Position numbers and translations under genes: made by a program. Shown here piece after piece: positions 21,685 through 32,413 of a stretch of 64,000 nt of DNA (its first letter is position 1; each line of letters opens with the position of its first letter). The stretch spans positions 32,374,336-32,438,335 of the forward strand of contig CM048849.1 in assembly GCA_026545225.1 (NCBI GenBank). The letters are read 5' to 3'. Under the pieces are notes generated by a model. That model did not search any database. It saw nothing but the letters and a program-made list of their open reading frames with translations, and was not told the origin of the DNA. The stretch is from Cornus controversa (taxonomy: Eukaryota; Streptophyta; Magnoliopsida; Cornales; Cornaceae).

Positions 21685-21891
21685 TGTAATCACCCGCAGG
21701 GTGGATTACCGGGGCATGTCAGGATTGCTCAATCCCACATCGTCTGGGTGTGGAGAAGGGAACGTGTTTATATGTAGTATTTTCTCTCCAAATGGTATGA
21801 GGCCTTTCGGGGTAAAACTCAAGAGCAAAATCGTGCGGACTTAGGCCCAAAGCAGACAATATCATACTATGTGTTGGAACGGGATATTACA
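21685..21891 (+). mobile_element. TRIM solo LTR with target duplication
   Basis: The 207-bp unit starts TGTAATCACCC, ends GGGATATTACA and is flanked by CGAAA on both sides (21680-21684, 21892-21896). From CTCAATCCCACATCG to the end it matches the TRIM LTRs at 56997-59948, but its first 45 bp or so differ. A single LTR between target duplications is the product of LTR-LTR recombination. Confidence 0.85.
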
Positions 21892-22118
21892 CGAAAGTCA
21901 TAAAGTTGTAACTGTGTGAAATTAGGTCAAACCTCGAAGGGTGTCAGTGATATTTACCCAACAATATACAATTCTTCCATCTCACCTAGGGATGGCAAGT
22001 GGGGCCATGGACTAGTTTAGTGATATTTACCCAACAATATTATTACACGAAAGTCATAAAGTTGCAAGTGGGGCCATGGACTAGTTTAGTGATATTTACC
22101 CAACAATATACAGTCGTT
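21886..22118. repeat. Rearranged duplications beside the TRIM solo LTR
   Basis: TTACACGAAAGTCATAAAGTT occurs at 21887 and again near 22042, and TAGTGATATTTACCCAACAAT at about 22018 and 22087. The repeated block includes the last bases of the TRIM LTR, so the duplication came after the TRIM insertion. Confidence 0.7.
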
Positions 22119-22173
22119 TCATTTTGCCATTCCTAATCTCTCATGCATCAAACAATGATCTGTCAACCTTTAA

Positions 22174-22282
22174 AATATAATGATCATTAGACTATCTCCT
22201 TCAAGTTTTGCCAAACCTCTTTAAAAAATATAATGATCATTAGACTATATCCTTCAAGTTTTGCCAAACTTCTTTAAATACA
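22174..22282 (+). repeat. Two-copy tandem repeat, about 55 bp
   Basis: TATAATGATCATTAGACTAT followed by CCTTCAAGTTTTGCCAAAC occurs twice back to back. Confidence 0.8.
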
Positions 22283-22934
22283 CGAGTTTGCTAAAGAGGG
22301 CCTAGTCTTAAAAACTCCTAATTATCATAAGTAAATCTATAAAATCTTTTTTACAAAAAAACACTCCTTAGGTTCTTGATAAATCTATAAAATCTTTTTA
22401 CAACAATAGCTGATTTTCACTAAATTGTTCATAGGAGTTCAAGAAACCTCCCTGTTATATAAAAAATGTGCAGTTGTTTGCTCGATTATAAATTGTTTTG
22501 ACCAATTTGTAATATAGAGTGCGAGCGTGCCAGAGTCTAAAAATAGACTCGAAGAGATTGAACAAAATCCCTTTTGCTTTGACCCATTGACCTTGAAAAT
22601 TCAAGCAATTGTTGGAATGAAGGACTAAACAACTTCTCTTAAGGTTAGAAATTGCCTTAATGAAAATGACTTTTTAAACTACAAGAGGAATTGAAATACG
22701 ATAAAGTAATGACTAGAATTAAAGTGCTTGTCTTGAAAGACTTGAAATGGAAATTGCATTAATGTAAATGACATAAAAAATGGATGATATTGAAATGAAG
22801 TTGTGGTGCCGTTTAGAGGGGGTTTGGAATGTTTGCTAAAGCCTTCAATATATAGTCCTCTTGTGCAACCGATTGCACCTAATTTTCTACAGCCTGATTG
22901 TCCTAATTTTCTCTACGATTTAGCCCACTACTCC
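22283..22934. other. Intergenic stretch
   Basis: Apart from a short repeat of AAATCTATAAAATCTTTTT near 22334 and 22383, nothing is recognised. Confidence 0.45.
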
Positions 22935-23109
22935 AGGAGAATTTCTACAATACCCCTGGGGTATTTTGACACGTGGTACTCCCTCCATACATTACTCTCC
23001 ATTTTCTTTGATAATAAAAAATTGTATAGTTTCCAAGAGAAGTGGAGAGCAATGTATGGAGGGGGTACCACGTGTCAAAATAGCCCCGAAATATTGTAGA
23101 ATTTCTCCT
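22935..23109. mobile_element. Fold-back MITE carrying a G-box in each arm
   Basis: A 175-bp near-perfect inverted repeat. AGGAGAATTTCTACAATA, GGGGTATTTTGACACGTGG and CCCTCCATACATT on the left pair with the right arm. Each arm contains GACACGTGGTAC, a G-box core. The central loop is about 30 bp. The two overlapping opposite-strand open frames here are a consequence of the palindrome. Confidence 0.8.
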
Positions 23110-24426
23110 ACTCGAGATTTCTCTAGCTGACCAAGACCAATGACTGCCAAGTGTCACTTACCGATGGGTTAGGCCCACTGTTTCAGCATCTTAATAGGCC
23201 TACTAAGTTAGTCCATTAATGGTTTCCTTCCCATGTTTACACGTCATTCTTGGGATAAGAAAATACGACATAATAATGAGGGTCCGTTTGGGTTTAGTGA
23301 TTATTGTTTGAGTGTTTATATAAATAATATTTATATTACGATTTTGTTTATCCATGAACATGACTATTGTTTGATGACAGAAAAACGTTTGACTTATTTT
23401 AAAAACTATAAACAGAAAAACATGTTTGTTAATCTTAAACTGTTTTTAAAAATATTCAACACAATAAACTGCATAAAAAGTCAAGTTCATGGTACAACAA
23501 ATCTATACAACAACAACATTGCAAGAAATATATATTTATACACTGCAAATTATATTATAAAACTAGAATAATTCACAACCCAAAAGACCCCAAAAAGAAC
23601 GAAATATATATAACTATGAGAAATTTGAATTTTTTTCAATTTGTATGGAGTGAGAAAATGAATTTGGAGGGTACTCTTGAATTTCTTCTGCTACTACTTT
23701 TTTTTCTATTTTTTGGTTTCTATTTCCCTTTCAACACTGAAAATGAATAAATAATATAAGTACAAAATACCATTCTTTTTCCTGTAACAAAGAAATTGTT
23801 GTGACCTCTTTGCGTTTTTCTCACAAATAAGTTTTTTTTTTTTTTTAGCACGGATACCCTTAAGTAACTATTTCTTATTATAAAGTATATTGTTAATTAT
23901 TTATATTGTACTCATTTTTTTTTCCTCAAAACAATTGATACTCTTTAATTTTGTTTACGCTTGATAATTATAGTATTTTTATCGTTGTATCAAGCAATAA
24001 CCTTTTATAAATTTTTTTCTTTTCATTTTCTAACTTTTAACTTCACTTTTTAAATAAAATAATATAATCATCATTTTAAATAAAATAAAAAAGTTATTTT
24101 TTTTAATAAACATAGACACTAAAACACCATTTTGATATTTAGAATTTGAAGACTTAGATATAATATTATTTTAAAAGTGTTTTAACAATTTATAAACAAA
24201 ACAAAAATTATCAAACATTACAAAGCTTGGGTCCTATCTTAGGTGAACGAAGTTGGCCTTCCCAGCTAAATGGTCCGGTAAAACTTAAACACTAGTCTAA
24301 AATTTTAAAAATTAAAAGATGGGCCTTACCCAATTTTTTACTGGTTAAATCCAAAGACGACATTAACCATCTGCGCATTCTCTCTATATCTTCATCAGTT
24401 TATCCTTCTCTTGGTCTTCTTCATCA
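23110..24426. other. AT-rich intergenic stretch
   Basis: No gene recognised. GGGTCCGTTTGGGTTTAG near 23280 resembles the start of common plant TIR elements, but I could not find the matching end. Confidence 0.4.
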
Positions 24427-24780
24427 CTAAAATCCTAATACATATATATATATATATATGCAACATTTATGCACATCATGAAAAAACTTCGAGTCTGCTA
24501 TCTCCTCCAAATTAAACCCACATATCATATTCAATCTTCTTAGTAATTGTGTATATTGATACTCATCCTTCTCTCTTTCTAAATCAACCTTTTTACCCAC
24601 CATTGTACAGTCCCTAGAATTGCAATCGATGGCATACTCACTCCAGTTACCACCAGTCGACCCCAACTCCACCCTCAAATGTGAGCATGAAACTTTGAAG
24701 ATAAATCTGTTAAAATCTTTATATATGTATGGGTCGTTGCCTTCAAAGTTGCGACCCAGTTGTTGTTGATCTGTGTGCAA
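24427..24780 (-). other. Unrecognised open frame
   Basis: 117 codons. The part DLEREKDEYQYTQLLRRLNM then ICGFNLEEIADSKFF looks protein-like in composition, but I know no family for it. The end reads into an (AT)n tract. It may be a gene fragment. Confidence 0.2.
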
Positions 24781-24837
24781 TGTGTATGTCTAGAGTGAGA
24801 AAACAAATTGAAGTGTCGTGTTTGTTTCATTTTAGGA

Positions 24838-25740
24838 ATTTAATTGAGACCCGCCAAAGAAGTGGATACCACAAAAAGGTCCCTCCTTTTATATCGAGTC
24901 AAAGCAAAGTTTCATCTCTCACTAGGCCTCTTTGTCTCCTACCTGGCAAACTTGAGCAGTTCTTCCCAAGGCAGAACTTGCAGGATGTCCCTTCAAGCGG
25001 ACAGAATGGAGAAGGAATTCAGGCAAAATACAGATTTCAGCCACGAACATCGAAACCGAAAGCCATAGTGGCTAAAATGAAGAATGAGGCTGGTGAAAGT
25101 GGAAGAGTAAATGACTTATATTCAACTTCCTGCATTTCACAAGAAATCACACAACCATTGCAGGCTTTTCTTGTCTATACTAGGATATCATATCAGCAGC
25201 CTATTCAAGCCGAAAAGCACATGGATAAATGACACAAACATTAACTGGATTGCACACGCAAAGTCACCATATGTTAGTTTATGTAGCTTTCTCATCCAAA
25301 TTTAGAGTCTCTTGGTGTTTATTGCCCTTTATTTGACTATATACAGATCTAGATATCCAGCTTACATGTAGAACAGCCCAATTTGTTCTTCTGGAGCTTC
25401 AGTCTTCACGGCTAGCAACCTCCAATCCATTACCTGCATCATACAAGTAAGGTTAAAAATGTACTGCCATAAATTCGAAGTAAATCAAGAACTTGTACAG
25501 GGACAATTACATTGAAGGAACAACCAGTGCCCATACTTGTATTGAAAAAATTGAGCAGCAGTAGTTTAACTACTACTGCATATGAAAATACTGGAACAGA
25601 AGCTTGCAGTGAACAAGTCACAAGCATCATAGATCTGTTTCTGATGCAGGAGCATCCGAGTTGGATGATGCTGAGCTGTCAGACGACACGTTGATGACAC
25701 TGAAATATCTTGAGTTGGCAGATCAGCGTAAAGATGGCAG
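24838..25740 (+). other. Exon-like blocks on the plus strand overlapping the glyoxalase 3' end
   Basis: A block after the acceptor-like TTTCATTTTAG (24838) stays open for about 390 bases, with GEGIQAKYRFQPRTSKPKA and KMKNEAGESGRVND. A second, after GATGCAG near 25651, reads ASELDDAELSDDTLMTLKYL then ELADQRKDGRKP. Both have codon texture like real exons but no complete gene is visible, and I could not assign a family. The glyoxalase last exon lies between them on the other strand. Confidence 0.3.
25316..25340 (-). terminator. Poly(A) signals of the glyoxalase gene
   Basis: On the minus strand CAAATAAAGGGCAATAAAC contains two AATAAA-type signals about 60-80 bp after the stop codon. Confidence 0.5.
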
Positions 25741-28700
25741 GAAACCGTGACCTTGTCACTAATTAGGGTATTTTTGGATGCGCTTCAGTATTTTGGCCAT
25801 AACTTTGGCTACAGGTGTCAGAATCGCCTTTATGACCACAATTCGGAAAGCTTGATTCGGCGCGCACGTCGTGGGCACTTAGCTAAAGCTGGGTGTGTCT
25901 TTTTTCGAGGCCAAAATCCACTGTTTTTCCCTCCGAATCCCTAATTTTAGTTATTTCTTTCCTTTTTTGGTAATATTTATTTTGTTGATTAGGAAGAGAT
26001 TCTGGGCTTGATTTGGGCCAGAATTCTGGCAACTTTCTTCTTTTATTTCGTATTTTATTTTGGCAAGAATATTAGGTTTTTGCTATTTTTGGTAATGTTG
26101 ACGAAGTTCAGCTATATAACCCAGCTTGTGGGTTGATTCGAAGGCACTTTTGATTTTGAATAATAATATTGAATACCAGAGACTTTTCTCTGAGTTTTTG
26201 GGCAATTCTCGTGCTTTCTTTCTGTTTATTTTCTGTTACCCTTAGCCTACAGAATAATCACTATTCTGTCCGGCGTCAGTTTCCATCCTGTTAACTCTAA
26301 TTGAACATGAGGAATGGAAAAGGCAATGAAAAACAAAGGGAGTCATAAAAACTCACCGTCCGGATCAAAGAAGAACACTTGCTTGGTCTTGCCATTTGGT
26401 TGAGTCGCCTCGTGCGTCTCAATTCCCTTTTCCTGCACATCATATCCATGACTATCTTAGATAATTAGAGGACAAAAATAATTCTCAGCTTAATTACTTA
26501 TAGAAACACATTGCTTTTTGATTAAAGGTAGCAAATGGTTCCCGTTGCTTCCAAAATATGCAGCCATTTTTCAACCTTCCAAAGTCGTAGGGTGTAAACA
26601 AGCGCAAACAAGCATCCCCATCTCAAAATAATGTCCTGCATTTTAATCACATACTCATGATACTCTACGTTCCCCCAAACTCATCTCTACTCTTAGTTTC
26701 TTTGCAATTGGTCCTCCAAATCCGCATCTTTATCTAGGTTACAAATGGAATTATTTACTGGTTTCTTGCTTTATAAACCAAAACTGCTCTTATTGTTATG
26801 AATATAAAAATGCAACTTCAACTTTTATGAGAAATAACATGGTCCCATCTCTGTGATGATATACCAATTCCTAACTTCATTGGCACTGTCCTACATGGTC
26901 GATGCCTATGTATATCAGTCTAAGAGTAAATACCAGAACATAGTCACTCTATCTTGTGCCTATCACTCCTAAAGGCCTCATTCAGGAGGTGAAACATGCA
27001 TTATATGTAATATCTCTTAGGCAGACTTATTTTAAAATCCACACTCCTTAGGTATCTGCTATATAGCCAAAAAGGACTCCAGATGAGGTTATTATGATGT
27101 GATCATCTAGTTTACATGCTAGAAATGAAAACAGCCAATGTTGTTAAACAGAAAATGCATACCTCAAAAATGACAAATAAATAAATAATCTATAAGGACA
27201 AAAATATGTAGTTTGAATAAAACATGATGATCCTTTCACTTAAGATAATACTATTATTCTAATATTATGATTGCAAATTTTTTTGCCAGGCATACTAAAT
27301 AATGTAACTAGAACTCCAATGTTCTTTATTTATTTCATGACTTGGTCCAGGGATATGCAATGCAGTAGGGAGAACGATGTGGATAGGAAAAGAATTTCGT
27401 AGGAATATTAACATAGATGACGTGCAACCAAGTAAAAGAGAGATGAGAACGAGCAATTAGAATGAAAAGATTAAGAATCCTACTTTATCTTGAAGCAGCA
27501 ACCACATCAAATTTAACATTGGCATGAGTTAGAATACCTAATACGGCCCAGTAAGTAATAATCATTCAAGTACTGGATCCCCAAAGGATTATTTATAATC
27601 ATCCATAGGCAGCTCAAAGTTCCTTTCCGAATTTCAAACCGCAGTCCTGGCCCCCTGAACCATACAAATTTAACAATCCACCACCACACAGATTACACGT
27701 GCAACACAGAAGCAAACAGCAACACAGACTTTTTCCAAGTTCTGATACAGTTCTGTATCAGTTTATGCAATAAGGAGCGCCCAAGACAAATAAGTACGTC
27801 CAAGACATCAAAATTGCAATGAAGTAAAATAAAACATGGTATTTGTCGCCGGACATGTATATGTTTGAGCATCCAACATGACATTATATAGTTGTGCATT
27901 CTTATTGCATAAGGTTTTAGCCAAAAGAAAACCTTAATAAGATTATTTATTAATTTGGAACATAATATTAAAGGAAGTTTTTGTTATGATAACCAATGGT
28001 CACTACCAGGTGCTAGTCCCAACACAGTCTCTTGGTGTAGTTGGAAAATTGCTTCTGGTGATGTCAGGACCTGGGATTCAATGGAGGGAAGTTTGGAACG
28101 ACAGATCCTTGGTCACCAAATGTGTGTGATGGGATCAAAATTTTATTCTGAGGCACCTTTTTATAAAGTTTATTGCAGCTTCCATATCGCTGTTATCATT
28201 TTCTTGTGATGGCGGTGGTGGATTTGATTGTGGGGACTTGAATTGGGGAGAAATAGGGTTAGGTGATAGTGACCATGGGTTTGAGAGGGAGTGGGCTCAG
28301 GGTCTCCATGCCTTTCGATCTCACCAGCCTCTTTGTTCACGTATGGTGGGGTGGTGGAGGCTTGGGTGGCAGAAATAAAAAGAGAAGGTGGTGGGTGATG
28401 GAGGTAGAAGAGGTGCAGAGATGGAGAGGAGAGAGAACTAAGGAGTTAGTGGCAATTGTGAGATGGGAGAAATTAAGAGTTGGTTGCCTTGGGAGGAAGC
28501 AGTGGTATTGAGAGGTGACGACGGTGGTAGGTGGAGGTAAGAGGGAGAGAAGGCAGAGAGAGAGAAGGGGAGATAAAGGAGCGATAGAAATGAAAGAACT
28601 GCAGAGATTAAAAGGGGCATTATAGACATTTAACCAAATTTTGACCATTCAATGAAAAAATACTTGCCATTAAAAGACAAAGTCTGGGGAGGTCAGTGCA

Positions 28701-30417
28701 ATTTTTTAACATATACGTGATGCATATGTAATTCTCTTAAGTAGAGGGGAGGTGAGTGTGATTTTCATTATTTATTTTATCGCATAGTCCATGGATATAC
28801 AATGTGATGAGGAGAATGACGTGGGTGGACAAGAATATAGTAGGAATATTGAGATGGATGGCATGCAAAGAAATAAAAGAGAGATGAGAATGAGCAATTA
28901 GAATGACAAGCTTAAGACTCCTATTCTATCACAAAGCAGAAACCAAATCAAACTCAACACTAGAATGAGTTAGAATACATGACACGGACCCAATAAGTAA
29001 TCATTCAAGTGTTGGATCCCCAAAAGATTACTTATCACAAACCATTGGTTGCTCAAAGTTCCTTTCGATATTCATTTTTTATTTTTGACAAGTAAAGTTC
29101 CTTTCTATATGCCAAACTGCAGTGCCCCCCGAACCATACAATTCAAACACTCCACCACCACCCAGATAACACATGCAAAACAGAAAGGAAACAGCAAAAT
29201 AGTCTGTTTCCAAGTGTTGATACAGTTCTGTATCAGCCTGTGAGATAAGGAGTGCCGCAACAGAAATAAGTACGTCCAAGACATCAAAATTACAATGAAG
29301 CAAACTACAACATGGTATTTGTTGCCGGACATGTTTATATGTTTGAGTATCCAACATGACCATATACATTTGTGTATTCTTATTGAACCAAAAGCAAACC
29401 TTAATATGATCATTTATTAATTTGGAACATAATATCGAGGCCAGTACCATGTGCTAGTCCATACACACTTCCCTAGAAGCTTGATGTTAATCTTAATCTC
29501 TGCTTGATGACGGATAATTATAATCAAACAGTTTCCTTTTTTTCACCTTTTGTTGAAAAAAAGAAAAAAAACATTGGCAGATTGTTCATATAAATTCACC
29601 AAATGTTGCACAATAATGGATACAGAACATTAAGATTAACCAACCATCATTCAAATAAACACAAGGATCAGGCTAACTATCAGCGCATACATATGTTGTT
29701 CTTAGTTTCAGATAAGACATTATCACTTGTTTTACCTTTGCGTTACAACAGCTTTGGAAACATATAAAATGTCTGCAGAATAACTTACCCTACCCTTTCA
29801 TTATATATATATATATATATATATATAGCTTGCTTTAATTTTACAATGTTGATCTTTATTCTTATTTAACTGATGCTAGGCCAACCTATATATCAAAATT
29901 TAACCGATGCAATATGTTTCATGTTTGACATAATAAAATAAATATGCCACAGCACCTACAGTGATTAGACAAGAACTCTAAAAGCTTATCGAAAATCGGC
30001 AATACCTAAAATAGAACAATAGAAAATGGATAATCATAGAAGCCATATATGACAAGAAATATCTGAATTTAAAAAGTACACAACACTTTCTACTAGAAAG
30101 CTAATCACAAATACATACATATATATATAATTTACCTTGAGGGTTTGAAGAAAAGAGTCGAAATTGGAGACAGAGTAGCAGACATGGTGACCTCTGCGGA
30201 GATTCTTAGGGTCTGCAACGGATGAGGTGGCACTCCAGGGTCCTTCGGGAAGCTTGGTTTGAGGGTCTCTCTCGATGAGGTGGAGATAGAAAGACGAGAG
30301 TTTGAGCCAAATGACTTTGAATTCGAAGTTGGGGCTCTCAACCTGTTCAAACCCTAAAATCTGGTACACCCATCACCAAATCATTAAAAGGTGAATAAAA
30401 AATGTAGAAAAAGTGTA

Positions 30418-30455
<38 letters not shown>

Positions 30456-30556
30456 GAGGAGGAGATGAAGACCTCCTGATAAAATTTAGCGAGGCGATTG
30501 ATATCTGATGACTCCCTCGAGACGTGGTTGAGGCATGCACCTTTAGCTGCCGCCAT
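25399..30556 (-). CDS. Glyoxalase I-like (VOC superfamily) protein
   Basis: Four exons, 30556-30473, 30360-30136, 26432-26357 and 25433-25399, give 139 residues. Junctions are CAGGAG|GTCTTC, ACCAG|ATTTTA, CTCAAG|GTAAAT, GTGCAG|GAAAAG, GGACG|GTGAGT and ATGCAG|GTAATG, and the phases agree. The product MAAAKGACLNHVSRESSDIN is a single VOC fold. LNHVSR (His11), FYLHLIERD (His55), GHHVCYSV (His86/87) and NGLEVASRED (Glu133) sit where VOC metal ligands are expected, with FFFDPDGNGLEV the typical C-terminal strand. It resembles the small plant lactoylglutathione lyase-family proteins related to Arabidopsis At2g32090, whose substrate is not established, so true methylglyoxal activity is unproven. No targeting peptide is evident. 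Intron 2 is 3.7 kb and holds an old segmental duplication. Confidence 0.88.
25745..26285 (+). repeat. Probable gypsy LTR fragment in glyoxalase intron 3
   Basis: TTTTGGCCATAACTTTGGCT followed by a Cys/Ser-codon-free GC-rich block, then GCTATATAACCC and a GAATAATAATATTGAA segment, resembles the U3-TATA-R order of Athila/Tat-type LTRs. No clear TG...CA ends or internal region were found. Confidence 0.4.
27325..27972 (+). repeat. Intronic duplication, copy A
   Basis: About 650 bp in glyoxalase intron 2, matching 28772-29437 at perhaps 80% by eye (for example GATACAGTTCTGTATCAG and AAGTACGTCCAAGACATCAA in both). Confidence 0.75.
28772..29437 (+). repeat. Intronic duplication, copy B
   Basis: Second copy of 27325-27972, about 1.44 kb downstream. 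Between them lies a GA/GGT-rich stretch (28200-28640) with open frames but no recognised protein. Confidence 0.75.
30424..30452. repeat. (AT)n microsatellite in glyoxalase intron 1
   Basis: An uninterrupted TA repeat within the 112-bp first intron, so the intron length is probably variable. Confidence 0.85.
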
Positions 30557-30895
30557 TCTTCTTCCTCCTATCGACAACAGAAGACTTCTCTCTGTCTATC
30601 TGAATATACATCACTCTTTTCAGCTACATATACTGGTAGGTAGCACTGCTATCATGTCTATACGACGTCGCTTGGGAGTATTTTTCTTTCTTCTGTTTCT
30701 TTTTATTGGTCACATCTAAACAATAGTGCTATTACATTTATTAAACTTTCCAATATTGGTACCACCTAATCTAATGTTGTCAAACCAAAAGAGACATACC
30801 TAATCATAGACTTTCCCAAAATGTTTTGTTGTCTGTTGACTCATGGCCTTCGAACGCAGGTATTTACCTAAAGGTCTAACAAACTTAGGGTTGCC
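30557..30895. other. 5' flank of the glyoxalase gene
   Basis: Includes a CT-rich leader (30560-30600) and a TATATGTAG-like stretch near 30625. No other gene is seen. Confidence 0.4.
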
Positions 30896-31555
30896 ATTTC
30901 GTATTGTACTCAATGTATAAGTATTCTATTAAATAATTTAATTTTAATTTAATTAATTTAATATTTGTGTCAAAAAATTTTAACACTAATCTAATTGGTT
31001 TATTAAACGTGTTATCCGTATCGACTCGTGTAACTCGTTTAATAAACATGTCCTATAATGACATGACTTGTTTAATAACATTTTTAATCCGTTTAACTTG
31101 TATTATATGAGTTTCTCTGTTTCTAAAAATCTCTCTGAAAATCATATAAAAAAAAAAGTACATATCAATACATAAATCCTAAAATCAAACTATATTATAA
31201 ATTTTGTATCTATATATAAACTCAAAAATATATTAAAAAAATTCAACAACTAGGAAGACACCATAACAATCTCATCCTTACGTTTTATGGTTACATCAGT
31301 CATGTAAACAAACAAATAGATTACAAACAATTGTAATATATATAACTATGTATATATAAGTTCGTATAAAATCGTAATATACGAATAATTCATGTCGTAA
31401 TCGTGTCACATGTTAGACAGTTTAAATTCAAACCCAACATAATTTTTGCGTATCGTATTTTTGTCGATCCATTTATTAAACGTGTCGACTTACCTCAAAC
31501 TCAAATTCGCTTAATTCGTATCATGTTTTGTCATCTCCAATTTTACCACTCCTTT
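30896..31555. mobile_element. Degraded copy of the TAGGGGTGGCAA hAT-type element
   Basis: It aligns over nearly its whole length with 49284-50021 (TTTATTAAACGTGT, AGTACATATCAATACATAAA, TACGTTTTATGG and ATTTATTAAACGTGTCG in both). The ends are decayed (TAGGGTTGCCA at left, TTTTACCACTCC at right) and no target duplication is left. Confidence 0.75.
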
Positions 31556-32413
31556 AGAAACCCCACTGCAATATAGAAAGACCTCTTCCTCCCATTTATG
31601 ATAGAAGACCATGAATGAGTGGATCTTGGGACGTGTTTGTTTCAAGTATGAAAATAAAAATCAGAAAATATTACAAAGCTTGTTTGGTTGATAGTTTGTC
31701 TTAAAAAAAAATTTATATTTTCAAACGACAATCTTTTACTGTTATTTTGTTTTCATATTAACTCCTCTATTATCCTCATTACCATCACGGACCCAGAAGG
31801 TCAAATCTAATCTGAGTTTTGTGTGATAATCGCATTGCCTTAATATTCTTATAAGTTTTCTTATTTGAACATGTTCATGTACATACAGGTGTTTGTAAAC
31901 AAGTTTGATAAGATTTATGGACATGACTCATTTATTAGGGATTGTTTGAATTTAGAGTTAATTTTCCTTTACAATCTTGATCTCAAGCTTAATAATGAAC
32001 TAGCTTAATAATGAACTAGAGATCGGAATTGCAATTGACTAAACGAACCAAATGAGTTGAACTCGAAGTCAATGAGTAAACTTCGAGCTGAGCTCAAATA
32101 TCTTATATGGGACTCAAGCTCAAGCTTGAGTCAACTCTGCTGTTTATAACCCTATCTTTAAACAATGTCTTTCTATAAATTATATAATTTGAACATATGA
32201 TCATTGCTTAGTGCAGTTGTAAGTGAGAAGTATTGTCACTTTGTGTAAAATAACACTAAAGATTAAGCTATATTTGATCTATCTTTCCTCATAAAACCTC
32301 TGGTAGAGAAGTCCAACAATAAGTAATGAAAAATACGAAGAACTCGAGTTTTGGTATTAAGCTCTTTCACTTTTGAAAATCTTCGAAAAAAAGAAAAAGA
32401 AAAAAACCGGTTA
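31556..32413. other. Intergenic stretch downstream of the PPR gene
   Basis: AT-rich. It contains a two-fold TTAATAATGAACTAG repeat near 31988-32018. No gene recognised. The PPR 3' UTR should end here. Confidence 0.45.

Noticed and set aside
21982-22000. CTAGGGATGGCAAGTGGGG as an end of the TAGGGGTGGCAA hAT family
   Set aside because: Only about eleven bases fit and no partner end or duplication was found; the area is rearranged.
22803-23157. Overlapping open frames on both strands with mirror-image translations
   Set aside because: They arise from the arms of a fold-back MITE, not from genes.
23233-23571. Plus-strand open frame of 112 codons
   Set aside because: AT-rich composition, Ile/Asn/Tyr-rich product, no motif, no splice context.
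28263-28648. Opposite-strand open frames in the GA/GGT-rich spacer of glyoxalase intron 2
   Set aside because: Compositional artefacts; the product is a Trp/Gly/Arg-rich or Leu/Ser/Pro-rich string without a domain.
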